Assembly: GCA_027021445.1 (NCBI GenBank)
Contig: JALUUH010000082.1
Coordinates: 1 to 41,795 of the forward strand
DNA: 41,795 nt
Direction: 5' to 3'
Source: Gammaproteobacteria bacterium
GTDB lineage: Bacteria > Pseudomonadota > Gammaproteobacteria > S012-40
Made by a program: the position numbers and the translations under genes. The notes below the pieces were generated by a model that saw only the letters and a list, made by a program, of their open reading frames with translations, was not told the DNA's origin and did no database searches. Numbering within the stretch: position 1 is the stretch's first letter; each line of letters starts with the position of its first letter. Below are positions 17,167-25,138 of the stretch, piece by piece.

Positions 17167-18270
17167 GTGAGTGATTTTCATATTATAGGTGGTGGGATCA
17201 TCGGAATGATGACCGCAAAAGAACTCGTGGATGCGGGTGCTCAGATTACGATTATTGATCGTGGAGCTTTTGCCAAAGAATCCTCCTGGGCGGGTGGTGG
17301 AATTTTGTCCCCACTCTATCCTTGGCGATATCCTAAGCCGGTCAATGAGCTGGCCTACCAAAGTCAGACTATTTATTCCGAATATTGCATGAATCTATTC
17401 GAAAATACCGGAATCGATCCTGAGTGGACAAAAAATGGCTTATTGATTCATGACGCAGCGTATGACTTACCTGCGTGTCAACAGTGGTTGGAATTATTTC
17501 CCACGGACTATGAGTTACTGACGGGTGAAGATATTCGCCAAAAGGAGCCTGAAATCGCATTATTTTCGCAACAGGCTATTTATCTTTCAGAGATTGCCCA
17601 GGTTCGCAATCCGCGGCTTTCTCAGGCGCTAAAATCTTACCTTGTGCAAAAAGGCGTTGAGATAAAAGAGTATTGCGAGGTTAAAAAAATTGCGTGTTCT
17701 CATTCTCGAATAGACCAATTAATCACTACTGGTGGAAATATTGAAGTTAAACAGCTCATTGTGGCGGGAGGTGCCTGGAGTGCGCAAATTCTTAAAACTG
17801 TTGGATTGGCTATTCCTATTCGTCCGGTTAAGGGTCAGATGGTGTTATTTTTTGATAAAAAACAAAGAGTAAGAAATATTTTTCTGGCTGATAGCCATTA
17901 TGCTATTCCGCGTAGGGATGGTCATATTTTAATTGGAAGTACTATGGAAGAAACCCAATTTGATAAAAGCACTACCGTAAATGGGTTGAAAGAGTTAAAG
18001 TCGTTTGCAGTAAAGTGGTTTCCCTTTATGACTGAACTGTCTGTTGTGCAACATTGGGCAGGATTACGACCGGGTTCTACCGAGGGTATTCCGTATATTG
18101 GGCAAGTACCGGGTATTGCGGGCTTGTCGGTTAATGCCGGACATTTTAGAAACGGGGTGGTAACGGGGCCAGCATCTGCGCGCTTACTGGCAGATATTTT
18201 ATTAAAACGAGTTCCACAACTGGCAGCAGAGCCATTTTCTTTACACGAGGAACAGTTGATAAGCGCATGA
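17167..18270 (+). CDS. thiO: glycine oxidase ThiO (FAD-dependent amine oxidase)
   Basis: Oxidises glycine to the imine used for the thiazole of thiamine. Start chosen at GTG 17167 (SDFHIIGGGIIG), giving 367 residues; the frame runs up to 17095 but those residues are not family-like. The FAD/dinucleotide motif GGGIIGMMTAKEL with the acidic end of strand 2 (IIDRG) is followed by SSWAGGGILSP, then PVKGQM and the C-terminal HWAGLRPGSTEGIPYIG and NAGHFRNGV blocks, all as in ThiO/DadA-type oxidases. In Pseudomonas aeruginosa an oxidase gene of this family also lies beside fimT, so the neighbourhood is conserved. Confidence 0.9.
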   Translation: MSDFHIIGGGIIGMMTAKELVDAGAQITIIDRGAFAKESSWAGGGILSPLYPWRYPKPVNELAYQSQTIYSEYCMNLFENTGIDPEWTKNGLLIHDAAYDLPACQQWLELFPTDYELLTGEDIRQKEPEIALFSQQAIYLSEIAQVRNPRLSQALKSYLVQKGVEIKEYCEVKKIACSHSRIDQLITTGGNIEVKQLIVAGGAWSAQILKTVGLAIPIRPVKGQMVLFFDKKQRVRNIFLADSHYAIPRRDGHILIGSTMEETQFDKSTTVNGLKELKSFAVKWFPFMTELSVVQHWAGLRPGSTEGIPYIGQVPGIAGLSVNAGHFRNGVVTGPASARLLADILLKRVPQLAAEPFSLHEEQLISA

Positions 18271-18349
18271 TATCTAGATAATAACAAATTTAAGAGGTAT
18301 GCGTGGCTAATACCCTGGCACAGTCTTATATTTATAGTGGTGAGATCTT

Positions 18350-18787
18350 ATGGCAATGGTTGAATACGAATCCAGTTTAACTCAAACACAGATAGTTTCT
18401 ATATTAAGAAAGCATGATGTTTCTTCTACCCAGCAACGAATTGAAATAGCACGCATAGTATTGAGTAAGCATCAGCACTTATCGGCTGAACAAATTCTTG
18501 CAATGGTAAATACTGAAACTACAAAAGTATCTAAAGCGACTGTTTATAATACCTTGGGGCTATTTGCGCGCCAAGGCTTGGTTCGAGAACTGGTGATTGA
18601 TCCGAATAAAATATTCTATGACTCAAATGTATCCGGACATCATCATTTTTATAATGTAGATACTGGAGAATTGACAGATATTTCGAATAGCGATGTGGAC
18701 GTTAACATGTTACCAAAGGCACCTGATGGAAGCCTGATAGAAGGTGTTGACGTTATAGTGCGAATTCGCCAGGCAAGTCAAACTTAA
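18350..18787 (+). CDS. Fur-family regulator, Irr-like
   Basis: 145 residues. The N-terminal winged helix includes STQQRIEIARIVLSKHQHLSAEQIL and the recognition helix VSKATVYNTLGLFARQGLVREL. The C-terminal dimerisation half has SGHHHFYNVDTGELTDI and ends EGVDVIVRIRQ. The CxxC zinc motifs of Fur, Zur and PerR are absent; there is no Cys in the protein. The pattern matches Irr-type members, which in alphaproteobacteria sense iron through haem rather than ferrous iron. Targets are unknown; the nearest genes are thiO and a membrane protein. The HHH cluster could bind metal or haem. Confidence 0.85.
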   Translation: MAMVEYESSLTQTQIVSILRKHDVSSTQQRIEIARIVLSKHQHLSAEQILAMVNTETTKVSKATVYNTLGLFARQGLVRELVIDPNKIFYDSNVSGHHHFYNVDTGELTDISNSDVDVNMLPKAPDGSLIEGVDVIVRIRQASQT

Positions 18788-18876
18788 CATACCGCTACGG
18801 GAATTTAGTGGCTTTATGAATTCTAGCTTGATTTTTATACTAAGCGATCGTCACGCACGCTCTCGCGCATCCCTGT

Positions 18877-18904
18877 GCTTCGCAGCATAAGGCCATCCGT
18901 GGCC
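18877..18904. repeat. two small adjacent hairpins in the gap after the fur-like gene
   Basis: GCT-TCGC-AGC (18877-18886) is followed by GGCCA-TCCG-TGGCC (18891-18904). This GC-rich patch stands out in an AT-rich spacer and resembles dispersed intergenic repeats of other gammaproteobacteria. No second copy was spotted in the window. Confidence 0.3.
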
Positions 18905-18971
18905 AAAAGAGCAAGCCTGATTAGCGTATACTGACGGATAAAAACCATAAAAGAGAGGAATTTGCCGTACC

Positions 18972-19790
18972 ATGCAGATGCTTGAACCAAGGAAAGTCGA
19001 TGTTAAAGATATAATTGGTTGGTTTAAAGAAGCACAGAGTTTGCTTATTCGGCGAGTGCTATTATTTTTCTTTTCAGTTTTCTTTTTTTTTCTCATTTTA
19101 TTTTTTTCTATCAGAGCATTTTCTGATCTTGCTGAGCATACACCACCACTCATTTTGCTGCCCCTATTTTTAGTTTTTACTTCTTTTATACTTTATCTGT
19201 TGGTGACCGATTTAGTGATGTCAGCGATGGCATCCGATAATTCGCAAAAGTTTGGTATCAACGAGCGAATAATGACGCTTTTATCCAATCAAGCGGCTCT
19301 GTTGCAGATGGCTATGATGGGATTTTTAGTGGGTGCTACTCTTTGGACCATTAGTTTATCGATAAAAATAGAACAAGATGTTATTAGCGCTTGCATCAGT
19401 GTGGTTGAAAAATTAATACTGACTAAAGACATGCCTGTATTTTTCATGCTGAAACTCGTATCGGTTTTGCTCTATTTTATGCTGCTTGGAATGTTTATTT
19501 TGCGTAATGTATTCTGTATTCCATTGGTTGTATTTCATGAGCTATCTTATAAAGAGGCCAAGGTGCTTAGCCACAAAGCTATCATGCTAAATTTTCCCGC
19601 AATGAGTGCTGCATTATTGCTTTGGGCGATGCTTTTACTGGGTGCGATGGTGATTGCCAATGTATTCTCAATACTCTTATTGCCCTTGCTTGCGGCCTTT
19701 TTATTTGTTGCTTACCGACATATATTTTTAGATCAAAAATCTAATTCCCCGGCAAGAGCGTTGAGTGAAAATACAGCTTCTGCTGCTTGA
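18972..19790 (+). CDS. polytopic inner-membrane protein of unknown function
   Basis: 272 residues with about five to six hydrophobic segments (roughly 29-50, 57-78, 111-132, 160-180, 210-232 and 232-250). Extremely Phe/Leu-rich first segment. The N-terminal LEPRKVDVKDIIGWFKEAQSLL is amphipathic and the layout recalls BPSS1780-type uncharacterised membrane proteins, but I would not assign a function. The start is ATG 18972 (MQMLEP), with GAGAGGAA upstream at long spacing; ATG 18978 is an alternative. Its stop lies eight bases upstream of the likely start of the Sel1-repeat gene, so the two are probably translated from one message. Confidence 0.7.
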   Translation: MQMLEPRKVDVKDIIGWFKEAQSLLIRRVLLFFFSVFFFFLILFFSIRAFSDLAEHTPPLILLPLFLVFTSFILYLLVTDLVMSAMASDNSQKFGINERIMTLLSNQAALLQMAMMGFLVGATLWTISLSIKIEQDVISACISVVEKLILTKDMPVFFMLKLVSVLLYFMLLGMFILRNVFCIPLVVFHELSYKEAKVLSHKAIMLNFPAMSAALLLWAMLLLGAMVIANVFSILLLPLLAAFLFVAYRHIFLDQKSNSPARALSENTASAA

Positions 19791-19798
19791 AGTGTGTC

Positions 19799-20467
19799 AT
19801 GGGTTTATTAAATATTATTAGAGACCTGTGCATATCCTTACTATTATTTTTGGTTTTTGGTACTGCATTCGCTGAAATCACATTCCCGCTCTCGGCAGCG
19901 GAAAAAACCAGAGCACAGGAACAAGAAGAAGAATTTCCTATGAACTGGGAAAAATCTACAGTTTCTCGGGGTTTTGGTAATTCAATACCTGATTTAGCTG
20001 AAAGGCTTGATTTAGCCCAGCAATTCAAATCAGGAGAAGTGGCCTACTTTTTCAGAAACTACGAAAAAGCGATGAGCTTATGGTTACCACTAGCAGAAAG
20101 TGGTTTGGCGGATGCGCAAACGAATATCGGCTGGATTTATCAGCGAGGTCTTGGAGTTGAGATTGATTTACAAAAAGCAAAATTTTGGTATCTAAAAGCA
20201 GTAAAGCAAAATCACTCTATTGCGCAGAATAATCTCGGTGCGATGTATGAGCATGGATTGGGAGTCGAGCAAGATAACAAATTAGCATTCGAGTATTACC
20301 GGCTGGCAGCAAAAAGTGATTATCGTTTTGCCTATTATAATCTTGGTAGTGCCTACTTAAATGGAATAGGTACTAAGATTGACAAAAAGGCCGCTAAATA
20401 CTGGTTGCAAAAAGCAGTAGATAACAAGGTTGAGCAAGCCAATAAATTGTTAAGAAATATCAACTAA
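19799..20467 (+). CDS. exported Sel1-repeat (TPR-like) protein
   Basis: 222 residues from ATG 19799 (MGLLNIIRDL); a TTG at 19787 is also open. A hydrophobic N-terminus ending GTAFAE is a signal peptide, so the product is likely periplasmic. At least three Sel1 repeats follow in the second half, each with the pattern (A)xxNLGxxYxxGxG...D...AxxWxxKA: IGWIYQRGLGVE, LGAMYEHGLGVE and LGSAYLNGIGTK. Sel1 repeats form helical solenoids for protein-protein contacts, often in envelope assembly or stress signalling. It is likely co-transcribed with the preceding membrane protein. Confidence 0.83.
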   Translation: MGLLNIIRDLCISLLLFLVFGTAFAEITFPLSAAEKTRAQEQEEEFPMNWEKSTVSRGFGNSIPDLAERLDLAQQFKSGEVAYFFRNYEKAMSLWLPLAESGLADAQTNIGWIYQRGLGVEIDLQKAKFWYLKAVKQNHSIAQNNLGAMYEHGLGVEQDNKLAFEYYRLAAKSDYRFAYYNLGSAYLNGIGTKIDKKAAKYWLQKAVDNKVEQANKLLRNIN

Positions 20468-20522
20468 GGAATGGGCGCGCAATAACTTCCCAATAATGGC
20501 GTTGTGCGATCAAATTGTGACA

Positions 20523-20549
20523 TTGTCAATCTATAAGTTTTGTTATAAT
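20523..20549 (+). promoter_or_regulatory. promoter candidate for the SNF2 helicase
   Basis: TTGTCA (20523-20528) and an extended -10 TGTTATAAT (20541-20549) with a 15-base spacer, slightly short. The extended TGn element would compensate. It lies about 42 bases before the TTG start. Confidence 0.5.
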
Positions 20550-20590
20550 TCTAAATTAACTATCCCAGATGTTTTTATCAAGGGTTTTAC

Positions 20591-23500
20591 TTGAGTACCG
20601 TATTTATGTTTGAAAAACAGCTTTCGTTAATTGAAGACTCTCATCTACCTATAAAAAAAAATACTCCATCTAATATTGTGACAGACTTTCCGTGTTTATT
20701 GCTTCGCTTATTGTCCGTGATATACGAACCGGTGAGTATTACTGGGCTGAATAACTGTGTAAAAGCACTGGGTCTTAAGCAAAAAAATGGCAATCAACAT
20801 AATGTGAAAACATTAAAGCCATTTTTGCGAGCATTAATAAAAAAGGGCCTCATTTTAGAGGAAAATAATAAATACTTTTGTCCGCATTCTCAAATAGAAG
20901 AAATCTCGCGTGAAGCATCGAAAGAAGGTCAATTTGAAAACATGGCCTTGGTCGTGAAAAAAAATATTCATCACAATAGAGGCTGGCAGTCAAACATTCG
21001 TCGCCTTCGAATGGCGATTTATCTGGGCCAAGAGGAGCAAGCCTTAATTGCGCTTGATCATTGCGAAGATTTTCATTCGAATGAATTATATAAAAGCAAT
21101 GTTTTGTATGATATCTGTTTCAAATCCTTAGATCCCGAGTGGGTTCGATCATTGCCGTCTTCGATTGTTTCAATAGCACTGACTACCGCGCTAGATCGTG
21201 CATTGGCTATGCACGAAAATATTGATGTGCTTGTAAACTGGCTATTAGAATCATACGAAAGCAAAGACTTTGAGTTGTCATCGGAGCTTATCTATAGTAT
21301 GTCGGCTTATTTTCTATTCAAAGGTGATTTGCACAGAGCGCAAGATTTAGCGTGTCATATGAATGAATATCATCAAGCTATTTTGCTGGGCTGGCTTGCC
21401 TTTTTACACGGGAAAAATGAGGATGCTATTCACCATTTTGAACAATCTCTAAAGCTTAATAGAAAAATCACAAAAAAACGCAAGGTCTTTATTGACGGTT
21501 TGGGTGGAATATTTTTTATTCTTGCATTATTGCGGCGAGGACATTTACGTGATGTTCAAAATGTTAAGGAGTATCTCGGGTATTATCGAAAATCCTATAC
21601 GAATAATTATCTTAAAGTGTATTGGGCGCTCTTATGTGTCGCGGAATTTATTGCTGGCAAGAATGATTCTGCATACCAGTTAGAATCGACTCCCAGTATA
21701 CCGGCGGACAACTTTGCATTAGAGTACTATTTTAAAATATTGGGACTTTACTGGATTGATAAAACGATTGCAATAACACATCGTTCGGGTTTATTGAAGT
21801 TAAGTAATGAATTAAAAACATCAGACTTTCAATGGTTACGTGCTGAGTGTAATGAATTGCTTGCCAGACTTGGTGTTAAGGACGCAAAAAAATGTGCAAA
21901 AACGGCATTAAGTATTCGCAAGTCTTGTGGTTTTGAAACGATAATTAATTCTGTTCAAGAAAAGGAGCCATGGGAACGTACATTGGAAGCAATGGTAAAC
22001 ATGAGTACTGTTGCTAGCAAAAAAGTGTTAAAAAAACAATCACGTTTGATTTGGATATTTTCTGTTGAAGATGGACAAATAGTGGAGGTAACACCTAAAG
22101 AACAAAAGCAAAATGCTAAAGGAAAATGGTCGGCAGGCAGACAGGTGTCGTTGAAACGGCTATCAACCGATCAAAAAAGTTTCGATTGTTTAAGCGAGCA
22201 AGATATTCAACTCGCGAATTCGATTGTGCAGACGAGAGATTATTGGGGTGCTCAGTACGATATCGAATTTGAGCATATGCTTCCTTTGTTTGTTGGGCAT
22301 CCTTTACTTTTTATGGCGGACAAACAGGGAACTCCGCTTGAGTTGATCAAAGGTTTTCCTGAGATTCGAGTCACGGAACACGGAAAATACTTAACGATTC
22401 AAATGGAGCCTGAGTTTGATGAGGCATTGAAATTTGCGATGGTCAAGGAAAGTGAAACACGCTGGAAATTAATTGAGTCAACGCCTGAGCAACGACAACT
22501 TTCCGGTTTAATCGGCGATAGTTTGAAAATCCCTAAAGCAGCAAAAGAAAAAGTGCTGGCCTCAATGAGTGCCATCGCACCGTTTGTTGATATACATTCT
22601 GACATCGGTGGTGGAATGACAGCTGCAGAGTCTGTGACAGCAGATAGTACCATACACCTATTGATTTCCCCTCTGGACGAGGGCTTGAAAATAGAAGCGA
22701 GAACACAGGTGTTTGCCAATAAGGGGCCTTATTATCATCCCGGTTCTGGAGGTAAAACGATCATCGCCGAAGTAGAGGGTAAGCGGCTGCAAACAGCGCG
22801 AGATTTAGCGCTTGAACAGGAAAATTTGCAGGCTGTTATAACGCAATGTCCTGAGTTAAGTAATGTTGAAATATCAAATAATGAATGGGTGTTATTTGAG
22901 CCAGAGACTTGTCTTGAAGTCTTACTGCAACTTAAAGAACAGCAAGGTGCTATTATTTCTTGGCCCGAAGGCGAAAAACTAAAAATCAATCAAACGGTTT
23001 CTCTATCAGATTTCAAGATGGCTATCAAAAAAGAGAATGATTGGTTTTCTACCCGTGGAGAGTTAAAGCTAGAGGATGGTCAAGTTTTAAATATGCAGCG
23101 CCTCATGGAATTAAGCAAAGAGGCCAAAGGGCGTTTTATCTCGATCAAAGAAGGTCAATATATTGCGCTTACGAATACGTTCAAGAAGCAAATTACTGAC
23201 CTATATGCGTTTGGAGATATGAATAAGGATGAAGTTATTTTGCATCCACTTGCCGCTATTGCCCTGGATGATATGGCCAGTGAAGTTGGAAAATTAAATT
23301 CAGATAAAGCATGGAAAACCTATATATCGCGTTTTCATGAAGCGATGAAGCTTGAGCCTGAAGTTCCTTCGACCTTGCAAGCTGAATTACGTGATTACCA
23401 AAAAGAAGGTTACCAATGGTTGGTACGGTTGGCACATTGGGGCGTGGGAGCATGCTTGGCGGATGATATGGGGCTTGGAAAAACTGTGCAAGCGATTGCA

Positions 23501-24757
23501 TTACTTTTACAACGTGCCAACGAAGGGGCTGCATTAGTCATTGCACCCACATCGGTTGCGATGAACTGGATGGATGAAATACATCGTTTTTCACCTACCT
23601 TGAATATTATTGACTATCGAGAATCTAAGCGGGATGAAGTGCTCGATACGCTGCAAGCTTTTGATGTTGTAATCTGTAGTTATGGTTTATTGCAAAATGG
23701 TATTGAAAAATTAGCGCATAGTGAGTGGGCAACTGTCATTCTCGATGAAGCGCAAGCGATAAAAAATTCGGCCACCAAACGATCACAAGCGGTAATGCGT
23801 TTAAAGTCCGAAGTTAAAATAGCGATGACCGGAACACCGATTGAAAACCATCTTGGCGAGCTTTGGAATTTATTTCGTTTTATAAATCCGGGCTTGTTGG
23901 GTTCAATGGAAAAATTTAATTCACGTTATGCCAACCCCATTGTTCGAGATGAGTCGGTTGATGTTCGGCAAAAACTGAAAAAGCTGATCCAGCCTTATAT
24001 GTTGCGCCGCACAAAAACCCAGGTATTAAAAGAACTTCCTGCACGAACAGAAATAACCTTGAACGTTGAAATGAGTAAAGATGAGTCGTCCTTATACGAA
24101 GCATTACGACGCGAAGCTGTGGATAAGTTTAGCCAGAATGATCTTCCTCAGGGACATCGGCAATTACAAATCTTAGCTGAGATAACCCGTTTACGACGTG
24201 CTTGCTGTAACCCCGCTTTGGTATTAAAGGCAGGCGCACCTGCGAGTTCTAAGTTGGCGCTTTTTGCGAATGTTGTGCAGGAGTTATTGGATAATAAACA
24301 CAAAGTCTTGGTATTCAGTCAATTTGTCGATCATCTCAGTATTATTAGAAAAAAACTCGAAAGCATGGGCGTTAACTATCAATACCTTGATGGAAGCACA
24401 CCTGCAAAGGAACGGAAAAAACGCGTAAATGCATTTCAATCTGGAGAGGGTGATGTTTTTCTCATAAGTCTAAAGGCAGGTGGTGTTGGTTTGAATCTTA
24501 CCGCCGCAGATTATGTGATACACATGGACCCTTGGTGGAACCCTGCTGTGGAAGACCAGGCCTCAGATCGCGCACATCGAATCGGTCAAAAAAGACCGGT
24601 CACGGTATATCGCATGATTACCAAAAATACGATAGAAGAAAAAATTGTAGCCTTACATCAGGGAAAACGTGCCCTCGCTGATAATCTATTAGCGGGGACT
24701 GATGTTGCAGGCAAAGTGAATGTAGAGGAGTTGTTGAGTCTCCTGAAAGAAGACTAA
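20591..24757 (+). CDS. SNF2/RapA-family DEAD-like helicase with a long N-terminal extension
   Basis: 1388 residues. The start TTG 20591 is favoured by AGGG at 20581-20584; ATG 20606 is an alternative. The C-terminal third is a Swi2/Snf2 ATPase: RDYQKEGYQWL (motif Q region), Walker A DDMGLGKT (K964), motif II DEAQ (D1052), TGTPIENHLGELW (motif III), then the helicase C half with VFSQFVDHL and motif VI in QASDRAHRIGQ. Residues 1-430 are largely helical, TPR-like (GWLAFLHGKNEDAIHHFEQSLKL); 430-930 is a mixed alpha/beta region. I see no SWIM-type CxC...CxH zinc motif. Such proteins translocate on duplex DNA and remodel bound protein; the specific role is unknown. No obvious partner gene follows. 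Confidence 0.85.
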   Translation: MSTVFMFEKQLSLIEDSHLPIKKNTPSNIVTDFPCLLLRLLSVIYEPVSITGLNNCVKALGLKQKNGNQHNVKTLKPFLRALIKKGLILEENNKYFCPHSQIEEISREASKEGQFENMALVVKKNIHHNRGWQSNIRRLRMAIYLGQEEQALIALDHCEDFHSNELYKSNVLYDICFKSLDPEWVRSLPSSIVSIALTTALDRALAMHENIDVLVNWLLESYESKDFELSSELIYSMSAYFLFKGDLHRAQDLACHMNEYHQAILLGWLAFLHGKNEDAIHHFEQSLKLNRKITKKRKVFIDGLGGIFFILALLRRGHLRDVQNVKEYLGYYRKSYTNNYLKVYWALLCVAEFIAGKNDSAYQLESTPSIPADNFALEYYFKILGLYWIDKTIAITHRSGLLKLSNELKTSDFQWLRAECNELLARLGVKDAKKCAKTALSIRKSCGFETIINSVQEKEPWERTLEAMVNMSTVASKKVLKKQSRLIWIFSVEDGQIVEVTPKEQKQNAKGKWSAGRQVSLKRLSTDQKSFDCLSEQDIQLANSIVQTRDYWGAQYDIEFEHMLPLFVGHPLLFMADKQGTPLELIKGFPEIRVTEHGKYLTIQMEPEFDEALKFAMVKESETRWKLIESTPEQRQLSGLIGDSLKIPKAAKEKVLASMSAIAPFVDIHSDIGGGMTAAESVTADSTIHLLISPLDEGLKIEARTQVFANKGPYYHPGSGGKTIIAEVEGKRLQTARDLALEQENLQAVITQCPELSNVEISNNEWVLFEPETCLEVLLQLKEQQGAIISWPEGEKLKINQTVSLSDFKMAIKKENDWFSTRGELKLEDGQVLNMQRLMELSKEAKGRFISIKEGQYIALTNTFKKQITDLYAFGDMNKDEVILHPLAAIALDDMASEVGKLNSDKAWKTYISRFHEAMKLEPEVPSTLQAELRDYQKEGYQWLVRLAHWGVGACLADDMGLGKTVQAIALLLQRANEGAALVIAPTSVAMNWMDEIHRFSPTLNIIDYRESKRDEVLDTLQAFDVVICSYGLLQNGIEKLAHSEWATVILDEAQAIKNSATKRSQAVMRLKSEVKIAMTGTPIENHLGELWNLFRFINPGLLGSMEKFNSRYANPIVRDESVDVRQKLKKLIQPYMLRRTKTQVLKELPARTEITLNVEMSKDESSLYEALRREAVDKFSQNDLPQGHRQLQILAEITRLRRACCNPALVLKAGAPASSKLALFANVVQELLDNKHKVLVFSQFVDHLSIIRKKLESMGVNYQYLDGSTPAKERKKRVNAFQSGEGDVFLISLKAGGVGLNLTAADYVIHMDPWWNPAVEDQASDRAHRIGQKRPVTVYRMITKNTIEEKIVALHQGKRALADNLLAGTDVAGKVNVEELLSLLKED

Positions 24758-24819
24758 GGAGGAAATATTGTGGGCGATGAAGTAGCGAGTATTCGTTGTA
24801 AATAGTCATAAGTTAATCC

Positions 24820-24848
24820 TTGACAGTTTGTTGTCTCAGATTTACAGT
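24820..24848 (+). promoter_or_regulatory. promoter of the cobalamin operon
   Basis: A perfect -35 TTGACA (24820-24825), a 17-base spacer, and TACAGT (24843-24848) as -10. Transcription would begin near 24855, just ahead of the riboswitch aptamer. Confidence 0.7.
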
Positions 24849-24861
24849 ACACGCCTGACCT

Positions 24862-25036
24862 AGGGTGCCTGAAATATCAGCCGATATAAGGGTGAAACGG
24901 GAAGCTTGGTGAACAGTAAAAAACTGTGATTCCAGCACTGCCCCCGCAACAGTAATTGAGTTCGCTTTAGTAAAAACCACTGTGTATTCACGGGAAGGTA
25001 CTATTCGCAAATACTCATGAGTCTGGAGACCGGCCC
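24862..25036 (+). promoter_or_regulatory. cobalamin riboswitch (B12 aptamer)
   Basis: Conserved blocks appear in order: AGGGTGCCTGA at the 5' side, GGGAAGCTTGGTG, the B12 box GCCCCCGCAACAGTAA (24940-24955), CCACTG, CGGGAAGG, and the closing AGTCTGGAGACCGGCC (25020-25035). This is a standard adenosylcobalamin/cobalamin-class aptamer of about 175 nt. It precedes a BtuB-like receptor gene by about 100 nt and would repress the operon when B12 is plentiful. No strong intrinsic terminator follows; translational control is more likely. Confidence 0.95.
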
Positions 25037-25120
25037 AAGGATTTTTTAATTACGTGTGTTGCGGTGGGCGACATGGGCTATGTGCTCATTTTTCCCTATT
25101 TCCCAGCATATATAACAGCC

Positions 25121-25138
25121 TAGCGCGGGGTAGCGCTA
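25121..25138 (+). promoter_or_regulatory. hairpin holding the btuB Shine-Dalgarno
   Basis: TAGCGC (25121-25126) pairs perfectly with GCGCTA (25133-25138); the loop GGGGTA contains the only purine-rich ribosome site for the ATG at 25139. The B12-box run CCCCGC (24942-24947) is complementary to GCGGGG (25125-25130), so alternative pairing is possible. This is a plausible translational expression platform for the riboswitch. Confidence 0.55.

Noticed and set aside
20591-24757. DISARM or other named anti-phage system around the SNF2 gene
   Set aside because: No methyltransferase, DUF1998, phospholipase D or other partner genes are adjacent.
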